A stretch of 32,121 bases of DNA, taken from NCBI GenBank assembly GCA_026387575.1, contig JAPLLK010000047.1:1-32121 (forward strand), given 5' to 3'. Both the position numbers and the translations under genes were made by a program. The notes under the pieces are model-generated. The model was given only the letters and a program-made list of their open reading frames with translations. It was not told where the DNA came from and did not search any database. Shown one piece after another: positions 15,568 through 25,594 of the stretch. Origin of the DNA: Nitrospirota bacterium. GTDB taxonomy: Bacteria; Nitrospirota; Thermodesulfovibrionia; Thermodesulfovibrionales; UBA1546. Position 1 is the stretch's first letter, and every line of letters begins with the position of its first letter.

Positions 15568-18234
15568 ATGAGGATGGATAAATTGACAATAAAGAGTCAG
15601 GAGGCTGTGCAGGAGGCTCAGAGGCTTGCTGAAAGAAAGGGGAATCAGGAACTCCAACCGGAGCATCTCTTGTTTGCTCTGCTTGATGATAAAGAGGGGA
15701 TTGCACCTCAGATATTGACAAGGCTTGGAGTTGATTCAAATACTCTACAGAGAGATGTTGAAGAGGAGATAGAAAAATTCCCGAAAGTGCTTGGCGCAAC
15801 TCCCGCGGGACAGATATATATTTCACAGAGATTAAAAAATGCAGTAGAAGGCGCTTTCAAAGAGGCAGAACATCTTACAGATGAATATGTGAGCGTTGAA
15901 CACCTTCTGCTTTCTCTCATATCCGCAGACGGACATTGCTCAGAGATATTAAAAAGATACGGTGTTACCGCTGACAAGGCAATGTCTGCGATGCGGGAAA
16001 TCAGAGGTGCTCAGCGCGTAACAGACCCGAACCCTGAGGATAAATATCAGGCTATTGCACGTTACAGCCGCGACCTCACAGAGCTTGCAAGGAAAGGAAA
16101 ACTTGACCCTGTTATCGGAAGGGATGATGAGATAAGGCGCATTATACAAGTGCTTTCAAGAAGGACAAAGAATAATCCTGTTTTAATCGGAGAGCCCGGT
16201 GTTGGTAAGACCGCTATCGCTGAAGGACTTGCGCAGAGGGTTGTCGCAGGCGATGTGCCTGAAACGCTGAAAGACAAGAGGGTCGTTGCGCTTGATATGG
16301 GATCGCTTGTTGCCGGCTCAAAATATAGAGGAGAATTCGAAGAGAGACTCAAAGCTGTTTTGAAAGAAATAGAGCAGGCAGAGGGCAGGATTATACTCTT
16401 CATAGATGAACTTCATACTGTTGTGGGTGCAGGTGCGGCAGAAGGAGCGATAGATGCGTCAAATATGCTCAAGCCTGCGCTTGCACGGGGAGAATTGAGA
16501 TGCGTTGGCGCAACAACGCTTGATGAATACAGAAAATACATAGAGAAAGACCCTGCTTTGGAGAGGCGATTCCAGCCTGTTTACATAAAAGAACCCACTC
16601 TTGAGGACACAATATCAATCCTCCGCGGGCTCAAGGAAAAATACGAGGTGCATCACGGAGTCAAGATAAAGGATTCGGCTCTGATATCTGCCGCTGTTCT
16701 TTCTCACAGATATATCTCTGACAGGTTTCTTCCTGATAAGGCAATAGATTTAATTGATGAATCAGCGTCAAAGCTCAGGATGGAGATAGACAGTATGCCT
16801 GTTGAGCTTGACGAAATTGAGAGAAAACTCCGTCAGCATGAGATAGAAAAACAGGCTGTTATGAAGGAGGATTCAAAGGACGCAAGGGAAAAGCTTAATA
16901 AGATAAAAAAGGAAATGGCAGAGCTTCAGAGCAGAAGGGACGAACTCAGGGCGCAATGGCTCGCTGAGAAAGAGATTATCTCAAGGATAAGAGAAATTAA
17001 AGAGCAGATTGAAAAGACAAAGATAGAATCAGAACGCGCTGAACGCGAAGGAGACCTGACAAAGGCATCAGAACTTAGGTACGGAAAGCTCCTTGAACTC
17101 CAGAAATCACTTGAGGGTGAAAATAAAAAACTTGCCGGTGTTCAGGAAAGAAGAAAGATGCTAAAAGAAGAGGTTGATGAAGAAGATATAGCAGAAGTCA
17201 TCTCAAAATGGACAGGCGTGCCTGTCTCAAGGATGCTTGAAGGAGAGATTCAGAAACTTCTCAGGATGGAAGAAAGGCTCAGGCTCAGGGTTGTTGGACA
17301 GGATGAGGCAATAGCGGCTGTTTCAAATGCAGTCAGGCGTTCAAGGGCAGGGATTCAGGATCCTAACCGCCCAATCGGTTCCTTTATATTTCTCGGCCCC
17401 ACAGGAGTTGGAAAGACAGAGCTTGCAAGGGCACTCGCGGAATTTTTGTTTGATGATGAAAACGCAATGGTGCGCATTGATATGTCTGAGTATCAGGAGA
17501 GGCATACGGTTTCAAGGCTCATCGGCGCGCCTCCGGGCTATGTCGGATATGAAGAAGGAGGACAGCTTACAGAGGCAATCAGGAGAAGGCCTTATGCCGT
17601 GGTGCTCTTTGATGAAATAGAAAAAGCGCATCCGGAAGTCTTCAATCTTCTTTTGCAGGTGCTGGATGACGGAAGGCTTACAGACGGGCATGGAAGGACA
17701 GTTGATTTCAGAAATAGTGTTCTGATAATGACGTCAAATATCGGGAGCACGCATATACAGGAACTCCTTACAGAGAGGACGAAGAGGCCTGTTGCATACT
17801 GGGGTTCTGCCGAGGAAGAGAATAACAAAGAAATGAAGGATAAGGTAATGGCAGACCTTAAGGCATTCTTTAAGCCCGAGTTCATTAATAGGGTTGATGA
17901 GATTGTTATATTCAATCCCCTCTCAATACAGCTTCTGAAGCAGATTGTTGAGATACAGGTTAACCGCATGAAGAAGTATATAATGGAGAAGAATATAGAT
18001 ATAACCCTGACAGACGCAGCTAAAGAGCATCTTGCAGAAACAGGGTTTGATCCAGTTTATGGAGCAAGGCCATTAAAGAGGGCAATCCAAAAGGAGATAC
18101 TCAATCCTTTGGCTTTGAGCCTTCTTGATAAGACATTTAAAGAAGGGGATGTTGTGGGGGCTGATTTTAAGAACGGCAAATTTGTATTCAAAAGGGCTGC
18201 AAAGTCAAATAAGGAAAAAGTGGAAGCAGCTTGA
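15568..18234 (+). CDS. clpB: ATP-dependent disaggregase ClpB (Hsp100)
   Basis: Hexameric AAA+ chaperone that extracts proteins from aggregates with DnaK/DnaJ. It has an N-terminal Clp repeat domain (about 1-150), AAA1 with Walker A GEPGVGKT (208-215) and Walker [15 protein letters not shown], a coiled-coil middle domain (about 410-540), and AAA2 with Walker A GPTGVGKT (610-617), the pore loop GYVGYEEGG and Walker [14 protein letters not shown]. The middle domain and absence of a ClpP-binding tripeptide loop distinguish it from ClpA/ClpC. Its 888 residues are slightly longer than usual because of a Lys/Glu-rich tail. GGGAGGAGG lies before the ATG, and the gene follows hspR by three bases. Confidence 0.98.
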   Translation: MRMDKLTIKSQEAVQEAQRLAERKGNQELQPEHLLFALLDDKEGIAPQILTRLGVDSNTLQRDVEEEIEKFPKVLGATPAGQIYISQRLKNAVEGAFKEAEHLTDEYVSVEHLLLSLISADGHCSEILKRYGVTADKAMSAMREIRGAQRVTDPNPEDKYQAIARYSRDLTELARKGKLDPVIGRDDEIRRIIQVLSRRTKNNPVLIGEPGVGKTAIAEGLAQRVVAGDVPETLKDKRVVALDMGSLVAGSKYRGEFEERLKAVLKEIEQAEGRIILFIDELHTVVGAGAAEGAIDASNMLKPALARGELRCVGATTLDEYRKYIEKDPALERRFQPVYIKEPTLEDTISILRGLKEKYEVHHGVKIKDSALISAAVLSHRYISDRFLPDKAIDLIDESASKLRMEIDSMPVELDEIERKLRQHEIEKQAVMKEDSKDAREKLNKIKKEMAELQSRRDELRAQWLAEKEIISRIREIKEQIEKTKIESERAEREGDLTKASELRYGKLLELQKSLEGENKKLAGVQERRKMLKEEVDEEDIAEVISKWTGVPVSRMLEGEIQKLLRMEERLRLRVVGQDEAIAAVSNAVRRSRAGIQDPNRPIGSFIFLGPTGVGKTELARALAEFLFDDENAMVRIDMSEYQERHTVSRLIGAPPGYVGYEEGGQLTEAIRRRPYAVVLFDEIEKAHPEVFNLLLQVLDDGRLTDGHGRTVDFRNSVLIMTSNIGSTHIQELLTERTKRPVAYWGSAEEENNKEMKDKVMADLKAFFKPEFINRVDEIVIFNPLSIQLLKQIVEIQVNRMKKYIMEKNIDITLTDAAKEHLAETGFDPVYGARPLKRAIQKEILNPLALSLLDKTFKEGDVVGADFKNGKFVFKRAAKSNKEKVEAA

Positions 18235-18246
18235 TTCTCTATAACT

Positions 18247-18465
18247 CTAACCCTCTTTTCTCTCCAGAAGCTCTCTGTAGATATACGGCTTTGTGGATGA
18301 AGGGACATCAGGCGCTGCATAAAGTTCCTTAAGGTCTTTTGTAAAGTTTTTGTTGTTGATGAGTATTGCAATAACCTCAGAGGATTTGTGATATACAAGA
18401 GGCTTTAGTTCTTCTTCGCCCCCGGCAGATGCAAGCTGTCTCTCTTTACTTAAATTACTTCCCAT
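18247..18465 (-). CDS. Hypothetical small protein, 72 residues
   Basis: Not recognised. It reads MGSNLSKERQ at the start, a polar stretch, then a mixed hydrophobic part (VIAILIN) and a charged C-terminus (YIYRELLERKEG). It has no signal peptide or clear domain. It converges on clpB with 12 bp between the stops. No Shine-Dalgarno sequence is visible, but a TAAAAT hexamer on the minus strand (18472-18477) lies six bases before the ATG. The composition looks protein-like, with balanced charge and hydrophobic spacing, and no overlapping gene explains the frame. Whether it is translated is uncertain. Confidence 0.45.
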   Translation of the reverse strand: MGSNLSKERQLASAGGEEELKPLVYHKSSEVIAILINNKNFTKDLKELYAAPDVPSSTKPYIYRELLERKEG

Positions 18466-18510
18466 GAGTATATTTTAGCTCAATTAGGTGTAATGTATTC
18501 AGAATGAAGG

Positions 18511-18540
18511 TTGTATTTGCGGCAAGAGGGAAATTATAAT
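18511..18540 (+). promoter_or_regulatory. Sigma70-type promoter of the radical SAM gene
   Basis: TTGTAT (18511-18516) and a perfect TATAAT (18535-18540) are 18 bp apart. The start would be near 18547, giving a short leader with GAGGTGGAG as ribosome-binding site before the ATG at 18575. Confidence 0.6.
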
Positions 18541-18574
18541 AACAGAAGGCTCTGCCAGAGGTGGAGAAGATAAA

Positions 18575-19669
18575 ATGGAAAAAAGATATTTCGGCCATAT
18601 AGAAGTACCCCTCAAGAGAATCCATATAGAGCTCACAAACATCTGTGATTTTAACTGTGTGTTCTGCCCGAAGTCTGCAATGGAAAGGCCATACGGCTAT
18701 ATGGACACGAGACTTGCCAAAAAGATAATTGATGAGATTCAGGAAAACAAGCTGTGCGATAAGATTACCTTTCATGTGATGGGAGAGCCGACATTGCATC
18801 CCGATTTCTTTGAGATACTGTCTTATGCACATGATAAGGGTGCGAAGGTAGGGCTTACCACTAACGGAAGCAGGCTTGGAGGCGATACAGGAAAACGGCT
18901 TCTGGACTATAACCTCCATCAGATAGATATTTCTCTTCAGACGCCTGATGCAAAATCCTTCCTGCTCAGAAAAGCAAATGCGCTTACGTTTGATGCTTAT
19001 CTCAGCGGCATTCTTAATTTTTTTTCCTCTTATATGGCAAGGAGAAGGGGCACAGTCTTTAAGTTCAGGTTTCTTAATACAAGGTTCCCGCAGAAAAACA
19101 TAGAGAAAAAAGCCGGGCCCGTAAGAGTTATGTCATCAACAGAAGAATTGCGGGATACGTTCAGCTGCTGGGCTGGCCGAATATACGACATTTTAGGTGT
19201 TGAATCAGAAAATAGGGAAAAAGCAATTAGGCGCATAAAATCCCTTGTTTCATATAAATGGAATGTCGTGGAGATTTATCCTGATGTTTTTTTTGAGACA
19301 TATATGCTTGAAGACTGGGGACATGCCTTTGACAGCGGAAAGGTTTATGACGCATGGGCAGGGTATTGTTTCGGAATGAGAGACCACTTCAGCATTTTGC
19401 ATAATGGCGATGTTGTCCTGTGCTGCGTGGATTTTAATGGCCGCACAAAGGTCGGCAATCTCAATAATTCATCTCTTAAAGAGGTCCTGTCATCCAATGA
19501 ACTTGGCGAGATTGTGAGAGGGTTTAAAAATTTTCAGCTTGTTCATCCATATTGCAAACGCTGTCTCGGAAGCGGTTCAATCTTTTCATGGCTTTTGAAG
19601 CCTGTTATGTCAATCACAGTTCTTAAAATTCTTAAACCGTTTTTTTATAAAAAGATAAAGGTGTTTTGA
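18575..19669 (+). CDS. Radical SAM protein with SPASM-like C-terminal cysteines
   Basis: S-adenosylmethionine radical enzyme; the reaction is unknown. The cluster motif C24-DFN-C28-VF-C31 (CxxxCxxC) lies in ELTNICDFNCVFCPKSAMERP, and HVMGEPTLHPDFFEIL and GLTTNGSRL are typical of the SAM-binding barrel. The C-terminal part has CFGMRDHFSILHNGDVVLCC, then GNLNNSSLKEVL and YCKRCLGSG, the pattern of an auxiliary-cluster (SPASM/Twitch) domain. Family members modify peptides or sugars or act in cofactor and envelope metabolism. About 160 residues between the two domains are not recognised. It has its own promoter and terminator, so it is probably monocistronic; no small precursor-peptide gene is visible next to it. 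364 residues. Confidence 0.87.
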   Translation: MEKRYFGHIEVPLKRIHIELTNICDFNCVFCPKSAMERPYGYMDTRLAKKIIDEIQENKLCDKITFHVMGEPTLHPDFFEILSYAHDKGAKVGLTTNGSRLGGDTGKRLLDYNLHQIDISLQTPDAKSFLLRKANALTFDAYLSGILNFFSSYMARRRGTVFKFRFLNTRFPQKNIEKKAGPVRVMSSTEELRDTFSCWAGRIYDILGVESENREKAIRRIKSLVSYKWNVVEIYPDVFFETYMLEDWGHAFDSGKVYDAWAGYCFGMRDHFSILHNGDVVLCCVDFNGRTKVGNLNNSSLKEVLSSNELGEIVRGFKNFQLVHPYCKRCLGSGSIFSWLLKPVMSITVLKILKPFFYKKIKVF

Positions 19670-19685
19670 CATTATCAGTAAGGTT

Positions 19686-19707
19686 CTGCTTCAGGGAGCA
19701 GTTTTTT
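19686..19707 (+). terminator. Intrinsic terminator after the radical SAM gene
   Basis: CTGCTT (19686-19691) pairs with GAGCAG (19696-19701), five Watson-Crick pairs and one wobble, around a CAGG loop, followed by six T (19702-19707). It lies 17 bp after the stop and separates this gene from the efflux operon. Confidence 0.65.
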
Positions 19708-19757
19708 AAAACGGTTGCACAGTTCATCACATTCTTGTTTAAAAGGGAGGATTGATC

Positions 19758-20984
19758 ATGAGGTTATTGATCATCATGCTCTTCCTGTTCATGTCCGCAT
19801 ATCCGGCAGTCGCTGGCACGGAGCTGAACATGGAAAAAGCCGAGAAGCTTTTTTTGGAGAATAATCTTGCTATCAAAGCAAAGAAGATAGAGTTGCAAAA
19901 AAGCGATGCAGCAATTCTTGAGTTGAAAACACTGCCCAACCCTGCCGCGCGATATTCCATGGAGTCGCTGAAAAACGGTGTCAGAGAGACGGAGGAAACA
20001 TACTCTGTCAGCCAGGAGGTGGACTTAACAGGCAAGCGGGGCAGAAGGATCGAGGCAGCCCATAAGAGCAGGGAGGCCACAGAGTTGTTACTGAAACACG
20101 AGATTGCAGGGCTTCTAGTGCAGATGAAGCACTCCTTTTATAAAATCCTGCTTCTTAAAGAGAATGAAAAGGCTTTTTCGGACATAGCCGCTGTTTTTTC
20201 CAATGTCGAAGAAAAGATTGGCGCCAGGGTTAAAGCTGGCGACGCTTCAGAGTCAGTTCTTATGAAGTTTACCAGTGAAAAAAAGAAGGTAATTAGGGGG
20301 CTCGATGCGCTCCGGACAGACCTAAATGCTGAAAAAAGAAGGCTGGCCCTGCTTCTCAATATCCAACCAACCGATTTTGACATTTCAGGAGAATTTGCAT
20401 ACAAGCCTCTGACTCTCAGAATAGGGGAACTGACAGAACTGGTACAGCGGAACAGACCCGACATAAATAGCCAGGACAAAACTGTCGAGGCGGCTGAAGC
20501 ATTGCTTGCTGCCTCAAAAAAATGGGCTTTGCCATCGGTTGATCTGGAGGCAGGTTATAAGAAACGGACAGGAGGGTTCAATGGTTTTATCTTTGGTGTC
20601 TCCATCCCCCTTCCCCTGTTTAACAGAAATCAGGGCGGCATTGCCCTTGGACAGGCCGAGCTCGACCAGGAGAAGTTAAAGTTAGAGGTCCTAAAGAAAA
20701 ACGCAGTATACGAGGTGAATCTCCTCTTCGAAAAGATTGCCTCCCTCCAGACAAGGATTGCCGACTTATCGAGCCAGATCGAAACATCAAGAGAACTGAC
20801 AAAGATCGCAGGCATTTCCTATGAAGAAGGCGAAACCGGTCCCCTCGACCTTCTCGATGCAGTACGGTCAGAGAAGGAACTGGCGACTGAATATAACAGT
20901 GTTATCTATGAATACTGGGCTTCGCTCTTCGAGCTTGAAAAAGTCTCAGGCACTAAACTCACACAAATGGGAGGTATGAAATGA
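19758..20984 (+). CDS. TolC/CzcC-type outer-membrane efflux protein
   Basis: Outer-membrane channel component of a tripartite efflux pump. A signal peptide of about 21 residues (MRLLIIMLFLFMSAYPAVAG) is followed by two repeated outer-membrane-efflux-protein units of long helices, with the PNPAARYSMESL and VSQEVDLTGKRGRR segments of the CzcC-like branch and a SIPLPLFNRNQGGIALGQAEL segment in the second half. Length 408 fits the family. The ATG at 19758 is chosen since it gives the signal peptide a normal start and has GGGAGG seven bases upstream; a TTG two codons earlier is the alternative. It overlaps the adaptor gene by four bases (ATGA). The operon uses ATC and CTC far more than neighbouring genes do. 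Confidence 0.9.
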   Translation: MRLLIIMLFLFMSAYPAVAGTELNMEKAEKLFLENNLAIKAKKIELQKSDAAILELKTLPNPAARYSMESLKNGVRETEETYSVSQEVDLTGKRGRRIEAAHKSREATELLLKHEIAGLLVQMKHSFYKILLLKENEKAFSDIAAVFSNVEEKIGARVKAGDASESVLMKFTSEKKKVIRGLDALRTDLNAEKRRLALLLNIQPTDFDISGEFAYKPLTLRIGELTELVQRNRPDINSQDKTVEAAEALLAASKKWALPSVDLEAGYKKRTGGFNGFIFGVSIPLPLFNRNQGGIALGQAELDQEKLKLEVLKKNAVYEVNLLFEKIASLQTRIADLSSQIETSRELTKIAGISYEEGETGPLDLLDAVRSEKELATEYNSVIYEYWASLFELEKVSGTKLTQMGGMK

Positions 20985-22495
20985 AATATATGGTTATTAC
21001 GCTTTTGGTCCTGGTGCTTATGGGTGGATGCACGCGGACGCAAAAGGAGGCAGCATCTCGGGAGAAGGAGACACATAAGAAGACAATCTGGACTACAAAG
21101 AGTGAAATCTTCTTGGAGTATGACGAACCGAAACCTGGAAGCAATGCCGTATTTCTTGTTCACCTGACCAATCTCAAGGACTTTAAGCCTGTTTCCGAGG
21201 GACCGCTGACTCTCACCTTCACACCTGAACAGGGAGAGGCAGTTACGGTGAGCGTCGACAAGCCGGAGAAGCCGGGCATCTTCAAAACTAATGTTACATT
21301 CAAACAGCCGGGCGGCTACACATTAACCGCTTCATTAAAAGGCAAGGTATTTTCCGATGAGATAATTGTGCCTGACATAGATGTCGTCAGCGGAGAGGGA
21401 AAGCACGATGAAGTGCACCATGAGGAGAAAGCTGGGGGTGATATATCGTTTCTCAAGGAACAGCAGTGGACTATTGACTTCATGATCGGCCTGCCCGCAA
21501 AGCAGCAGGTCTCTTCGTCTTTTATGACAACAGGTGAGATTATGCCGGTTGCAAATGCTGAGGCCACTCTTTCAGCCCCCCTCTCGGGGACTCTGTCTCT
21601 GTCAAAGCAACTGCCCTATATCGGCAAGAAGATTGTAAAGGACGAAGTGCTTGCCGTGATAGAGCCGCCTGTCTATCAACAGGGCGGTATCGGCAGTCTC
21701 ACTGCTTCCTATGTGGAGGCAAAAAACAGGATTGTGCTGGCACAGAAGGAGCTTGAAAGAGCGAAGCGTCTCTATGAAGCGAAGGCCGTACCGAAACGGA
21801 GACTTGAGGAGGCTGAACTCAATCTTGAAAGCGCAAAGGCGGCATTCGAGCCCCTGGACAAAGCAATTCAGGAGATCAAGCAAGGGGCTTCAGGGAACAA
21901 GGTGATCATCAAGGCACCTTTCAGCGGTACAGTCGTAGAATTACTTACCGCAAACGGCAAGGCAATCGATGCAGGCCAGCCGGTACTGAGGCTTATCAAC
22001 ACCTCGTCGGTATGGCTTAAGGCAAACGTGCCTGCAACCGAGATCGGCAGCCTAAGGAACCTCGGCAAGGCTTCCTTCACTATTCCTGGAATTGAAGGCG
22101 AGATGAAACCGTCACGGCTCGTCACGGTAAATGATGTGGTTGATCCCAAGACGAGGACAGTGCCTGTAATCTTTGAGGTTGGAAACAACGCGGGCAAGCT
22201 CAAAGTCGGCATGTTCGCCGAGGTGTCGCTCAAGACAGGGCATGCTGAAAATGCACTGACACTGCCTGAGGAGGCCTTCTTTGAGGATGAAGGGAGGTTT
22301 TTTGTGTTTCTCCAGAGACAAGGCGAAACATTTGAACGGCGAGAGGTGAAGACCGGCATACGCGGTAACGGTATTGTGCAGGTCCTCTCGGGCATCAAAG
22401 AAGATGAAAGGGTTGTTCTCAGGGGGGGCTATTATGTGAAGCTCGCCTCGCTTTCATCACGGATGCCTGATGCCCATGCAGGCCACGGGCACTAA
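20981..22495 (+). CDS. RND efflux periplasmic adaptor (CzcB/CusB type), lipoprotein with extra N-terminal domain
   Basis: Membrane-fusion protein joining the inner-membrane RND pump to the outer-membrane channel. The signal sequence ends in LMGGC with C17 as probable lipid-modified residue, though Met at -3 is unusual. Residues about 35-135 form an extra beta-rich domain (IFLEYDEPKPGSNAVFLVHL), ahead of a His-rich linker KHDEVHHEE (141-149). The lipoyl, hairpin and barrel domains then follow (ATLSAPLSGTL, LERAKRLYEAKAVPKRRLEEAE, VIIKAPFSGTVVELLTANGKAIDAGQPVLRL). The protein ends HAGHGH. His clusters at both ends suggest a divalent metal ligand role, as in CusB/CzcB, but do not prove it. 504 residues; starts inside the TolC gene end. 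Confidence 0.9.
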   Translation: MKYMVITLLVLVLMGGCTRTQKEAASREKETHKKTIWTTKSEIFLEYDEPKPGSNAVFLVHLTNLKDFKPVSEGPLTLTFTPEQGEAVTVSVDKPEKPGIFKTNVTFKQPGGYTLTASLKGKVFSDEIIVPDIDVVSGEGKHDEVHHEEKAGGDISFLKEQQWTIDFMIGLPAKQQVSSSFMTTGEIMPVANAEATLSAPLSGTLSLSKQLPYIGKKIVKDEVLAVIEPPVYQQGGIGSLTASYVEAKNRIVLAQKELERAKRLYEAKAVPKRRLEEAELNLESAKAAFEPLDKAIQEIKQGASGNKVIIKAPFSGTVVELLTANGKAIDAGQPVLRLINTSSVWLKANVPATEIGSLRNLGKASFTIPGIEGEMKPSRLVTVNDVVDPKTRTVPVIFEVGNNAGKLKVGMFAEVSLKTGHAENALTLPEEAFFEDEGRFFVFLQRQGETFERREVKTGIRGNGIVQVLSGIKEDERVVLRGGYYVKLASLSSRMPDAHAGHGH

Positions 22496-22507
22496 AAGGA
22501 GACATCT

Positions 22508-25500
22508 ATGCTCGACAAATTAACGAAAATATGTCTTGAAAACAAATTGATCATAATAGCGGTCTCACTTCTCCTTCTTATCATCGGCACTTATGTCGGT
22601 ATGAAGATGAAGGTGGATGTGTTTCCTGATCTGACTGCGCCGACTGTTACGATCATGACCGATGCCCACGGCATGGCCCCGGAGGAGGTCGAGGCACTGG
22701 TCACCTATCCTATTGAGAGTGCCATCAACGGCGCAACCGGAGTCCGGCGGGTCCGGTCCCATTCGACCTTTGCCATCTCGACAGTTTATGTCGAGTTTGA
22801 CTGGGGGACTGATATTTACCGTGCCCGTCAGGTGGTGAACGAGAAACTCCAACTCGTATCCGCGAGCCTTCCGAAGGACATTGTCCCTGTGCTCACCCCT
22901 ATTTCATCAATCATGGGCGAGATTATGTACATCGGGCTGAAGAGTGAAAAACTTTCCCTCATGGAAGTAAAAGAAACAGCAGATTTTGTGGTGAGAAAGC
23001 GCCTTCTCTCTGTCCCTGGCGTTTCACAGGTAGTAAGCATTGGAGGGGAAGCGAAACAGTATCAGGTTCATATTGCCCCCCATAAGTTAAGCGCCTTTGG
23101 TGTTTCTCTAAATGAGGTGGTAGAGGCGGTCAAAAACGCGAATGAAAACTTTTCGGCGGGAGTTATGAAATCAGGGGGACAGGACTATCTTATCAGGGGC
23201 ATTGGCAGGGTACGATCTGTTGCAGATATCGAGAACTCGACAGTGGCATCAAGAGATGGTATCCCTGTTCTCGTAAGAGATATTGCTGCGGTAAAGATAG
23301 GCCCTGCATTCAGGATCGGCGATTCCTCGATTGATGCGAAGCCTGCGGTGGTGCTTGCGATTCAGAAACATCCTGATGCAAACACTGTGGAGCTCACAAA
23401 ACGGCTGGAAGGGGTCATTGAAGATATCAAAAAGACCCTGCCCGAAGGCATTGTTATAGACGCGGACATCTTCAAACAGGCGGATTTCATCGAGAGGTCC
23501 ATCAATAATGTCAGAAAGGTTATGCTCGAAGGCGGTGTCCTTGTCATAGCAATCATCCTTCTCTTCCTCGGCAATCTCAGGGCGACGGTCATATCCGTGA
23601 CTGCGATGCCGCTGTCGTTGATATTTGCGGTCTTTGTGATGAAGTATTTTGACATCACGATCAACACCATGACCCTTGGCGGCGTGGCTATCGCAATCGG
23701 TGTCATTGTGGATGATGCCATTATCTATGTCGAGAACGTCTTCCGGAGGCTGAATGAAAACCATCACAAACCCGAGGCGCTGCGCCATTCAGTAATGAAG
23801 GTAATCTACGATGCCTCTAAGGAGATCAGAGGGCCGATCATCAATGCAACACTGATCATCGTCGTTGTCTTTGTGCCGCTCTTTTTCCTTAGCGGTATTG
23901 AAGGGCGGCTGCTTAGGCCCCTCGGGATCTCCTATATTGTCTCAATCGGCGCTTCCCTTCTCGTTGCTCTGACGGTAACGCCGGCTATGTGTGCCTATCT
24001 TCTTCGCAAAGGAAAATTTCTCGAAAAAAGCGGCGACAGCCGCCTTATCCATTGGCTCAAGAGGGCTTATAAACCGATTCTTGATTTTTCGATACTGAGG
24101 CCGGGGGTGGTAATTACTGCAGCGGTTATCGGCTTTGCCGTCTCGCTCGTGCCGCTCTTCTTTTTCGGAAGATCTTTTTTGCCGTCTTTCAACGAGGGAT
24201 CATTCACTGTTATGGTTGCCACAGCGCCTGGCACTTCCCTTGATAAGTCATCAGAAATCGGGATACTTGTCGAGCAGATACTTCTCAAACATCCGAATGT
24301 GGTAAAGACATCCCGAAAGACCGGAAGGGGGGAACTGGACGAGCATGGAAAACCTGCCAATGCCGCTGAAATAGAGGCAAGACTTGACATGAAGGGCAGG
24401 AAGCTCCACGATGTGCTCGTCGAGTTGCGAAGCTCCATGGCCGCTATCCCAGGTACAATTATTACCTTCGGCCAGCCCATCAGCCACAGAATTGACCATA
24501 TGCTCTCAGGGACCACCGCCAATATAGCAGTGAAAGTCTTCGGTCCCGAACTCTTCAGGCTGAGGGCGATCGCCGAAGCTGTAAGGGCTGAAATGGGCGC
24601 GGTACAAGGGATCGCGGACCTTTCTGTGGAGCAGCAGGTAGACATCCCCCAGATAAGGATATCGCCGAAACGTTCCGAGCTCTCAAAGTACGGGATGTCT
24701 ATTGTCCAGGTTGCCGAGGCTGCAGAAGTCGCCATGTCCGGGCATGTGGTGACCCGCACACTTGAGGGCGACAGGGGGTTTGATGTCCTCGTCAAGTTCG
24801 ATGACAGTGCAAAGAAAGATATTGAGAGCATACGTTCGACGCTTATTGATACACCGTCAGGAGCAAAAGTCCCCCTTTCCGCCCTTGCGAACATCTCCTC
24901 TGCCAAGGGACCGAATAGCATCAGCAGGGAAAATGTTCAGAGGAAGATGGTAATACAGGCCAATGTCGCGGGAAGAGACCTGCGGAGCGTTTATGAAGAC
25001 GTAAGGGGTAGGATAGAGAAGAACCTTAAACTTCCTTCCGGCTACTTCATCGAATACGGCGGCCAGTTCCAGAGCGAGGCAGAGGCATCGAGAATGATCA
25101 GCATTCTGAGTGCCTTGTCAATGCTCGCTATCTTCCTGATCCTCTATATGGAATTTGGATCGTTCAAGACAGCAGGTCTTGTTATGGTGAACCTGCCCCT
25201 TGCACTGATAGGAGGGCTCATCGTTATCCTTTTGACCGATAGGGTTATCAGTATCGCGTCTATCGTTGGGTTCATCACTCTCTTCGGCATCGCTACGAGA
25301 AACGGTATTCTTCTCGTCTCACACTATCGCCATCTAATACGGGAAGAAGGCAAAGCCTTGAGAGTAGCCGTATATCAGGGATCTATGGAGCGGCTCAGGC
25401 CTGTAATCATGACCGCCCTTGCGGCGGGTCTTGCGCTTGTTCCGTTTGCCTTTGCGGCGGATAAGCCCGGCAATGAGATCCTGTCGCCGCTGGCAGTCGT

Positions 25501-25594
25501 GATTCTGGGCGGCTTGCTCAGTTCGACGGCGTTGAACATGATCGTCATGCCAGCTCTTTATGTGAGGTTCGAAAAGAAGGAGGAAGAAAGATGA
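22508..25594 (+). CDS. RND efflux permease, CusA/CzcA-like
   Basis: Proton-driven trimeric inner-membrane pump. With 1028 residues it has the RND plan of two six-helix sets after TM1 and TM7, each with a large periplasmic loop. Visible motifs are the N-terminal VDVFPDLTAPTVTIMT and GMAPEEVEALVTYPIE, which are typical of the heavy-metal branch (HME-RND), AIGVIVDDAIIYVEN (401-410 for VDDAIIYVEN) in TM4 with the proton-relay Asp pair, and FGIATRNGILLVSH in TM10. The HME signature residue Gly after the second Asp of CzcA is Asp here, so the substrate (Cu/Ag, Zn/Co/Cd or an organic drug) cannot be set. An ATG 12 bp after the adaptor with a GGAG before it is the start. Confidence 0.92.
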   Translation: MLDKLTKICLENKLIIIAVSLLLLIIGTYVGMKMKVDVFPDLTAPTVTIMTDAHGMAPEEVEALVTYPIESAINGATGVRRVRSHSTFAISTVYVEFDWGTDIYRARQVVNEKLQLVSASLPKDIVPVLTPISSIMGEIMYIGLKSEKLSLMEVKETADFVVRKRLLSVPGVSQVVSIGGEAKQYQVHIAPHKLSAFGVSLNEVVEAVKNANENFSAGVMKSGGQDYLIRGIGRVRSVADIENSTVASRDGIPVLVRDIAAVKIGPAFRIGDSSIDAKPAVVLAIQKHPDANTVELTKRLEGVIEDIKKTLPEGIVIDADIFKQADFIERSINNVRKVMLEGGVLVIAIILLFLGNLRATVISVTAMPLSLIFAVFVMKYFDITINTMTLGGVAIAIGVIVDDAIIYVENVFRRLNENHHKPEALRHSVMKVIYDASKEIRGPIINATLIIVVVFVPLFFLSGIEGRLLRPLGISYIVSIGASLLVALTVTPAMCAYLLRKGKFLEKSGDSRLIHWLKRAYKPILDFSILRPGVVITAAVIGFAVSLVPLFFFGRSFLPSFNEGSFTVMVATAPGTSLDKSSEIGILVEQILLKHPNVVKTSRKTGRGELDEHGKPANAAEIEARLDMKGRKLHDVLVELRSSMAAIPGTIITFGQPISHRIDHMLSGTTANIAVKVFGPELFRLRAIAEAVRAEMGAVQGIADLSVEQQVDIPQIRISPKRSELSKYGMSIVQVAEAAEVAMSGHVVTRTLEGDRGFDVLVKFDDSAKKDIESIRSTLIDTPSGAKVPLSALANISSAKGPNSISRENVQRKMVIQANVAGRDLRSVYEDVRGRIEKNLKLPSGYFIEYGGQFQSEAEASRMISILSALSMLAIFLILYMEFGSFKTAGLVMVNLPLALIGGLIVILLTDRVISIASIVGFITLFGIATRNGILLVSHYRHLIREEGKALRVAVYQGSMERLRPVIMTALAAGLALVPFAFAADKPGNEILSPLAVVILGGLLSSTALNMIVMPALYVRFEKKEEER

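Noticed and set aside
24067-24921. 284-codon minus-strand open frame inside the RND pump gene
   Set aside because: It is antisense to conserved RND sequence, Ser/Ala-rich in the manner of reverse-strand shadows, and lacks an RBS.
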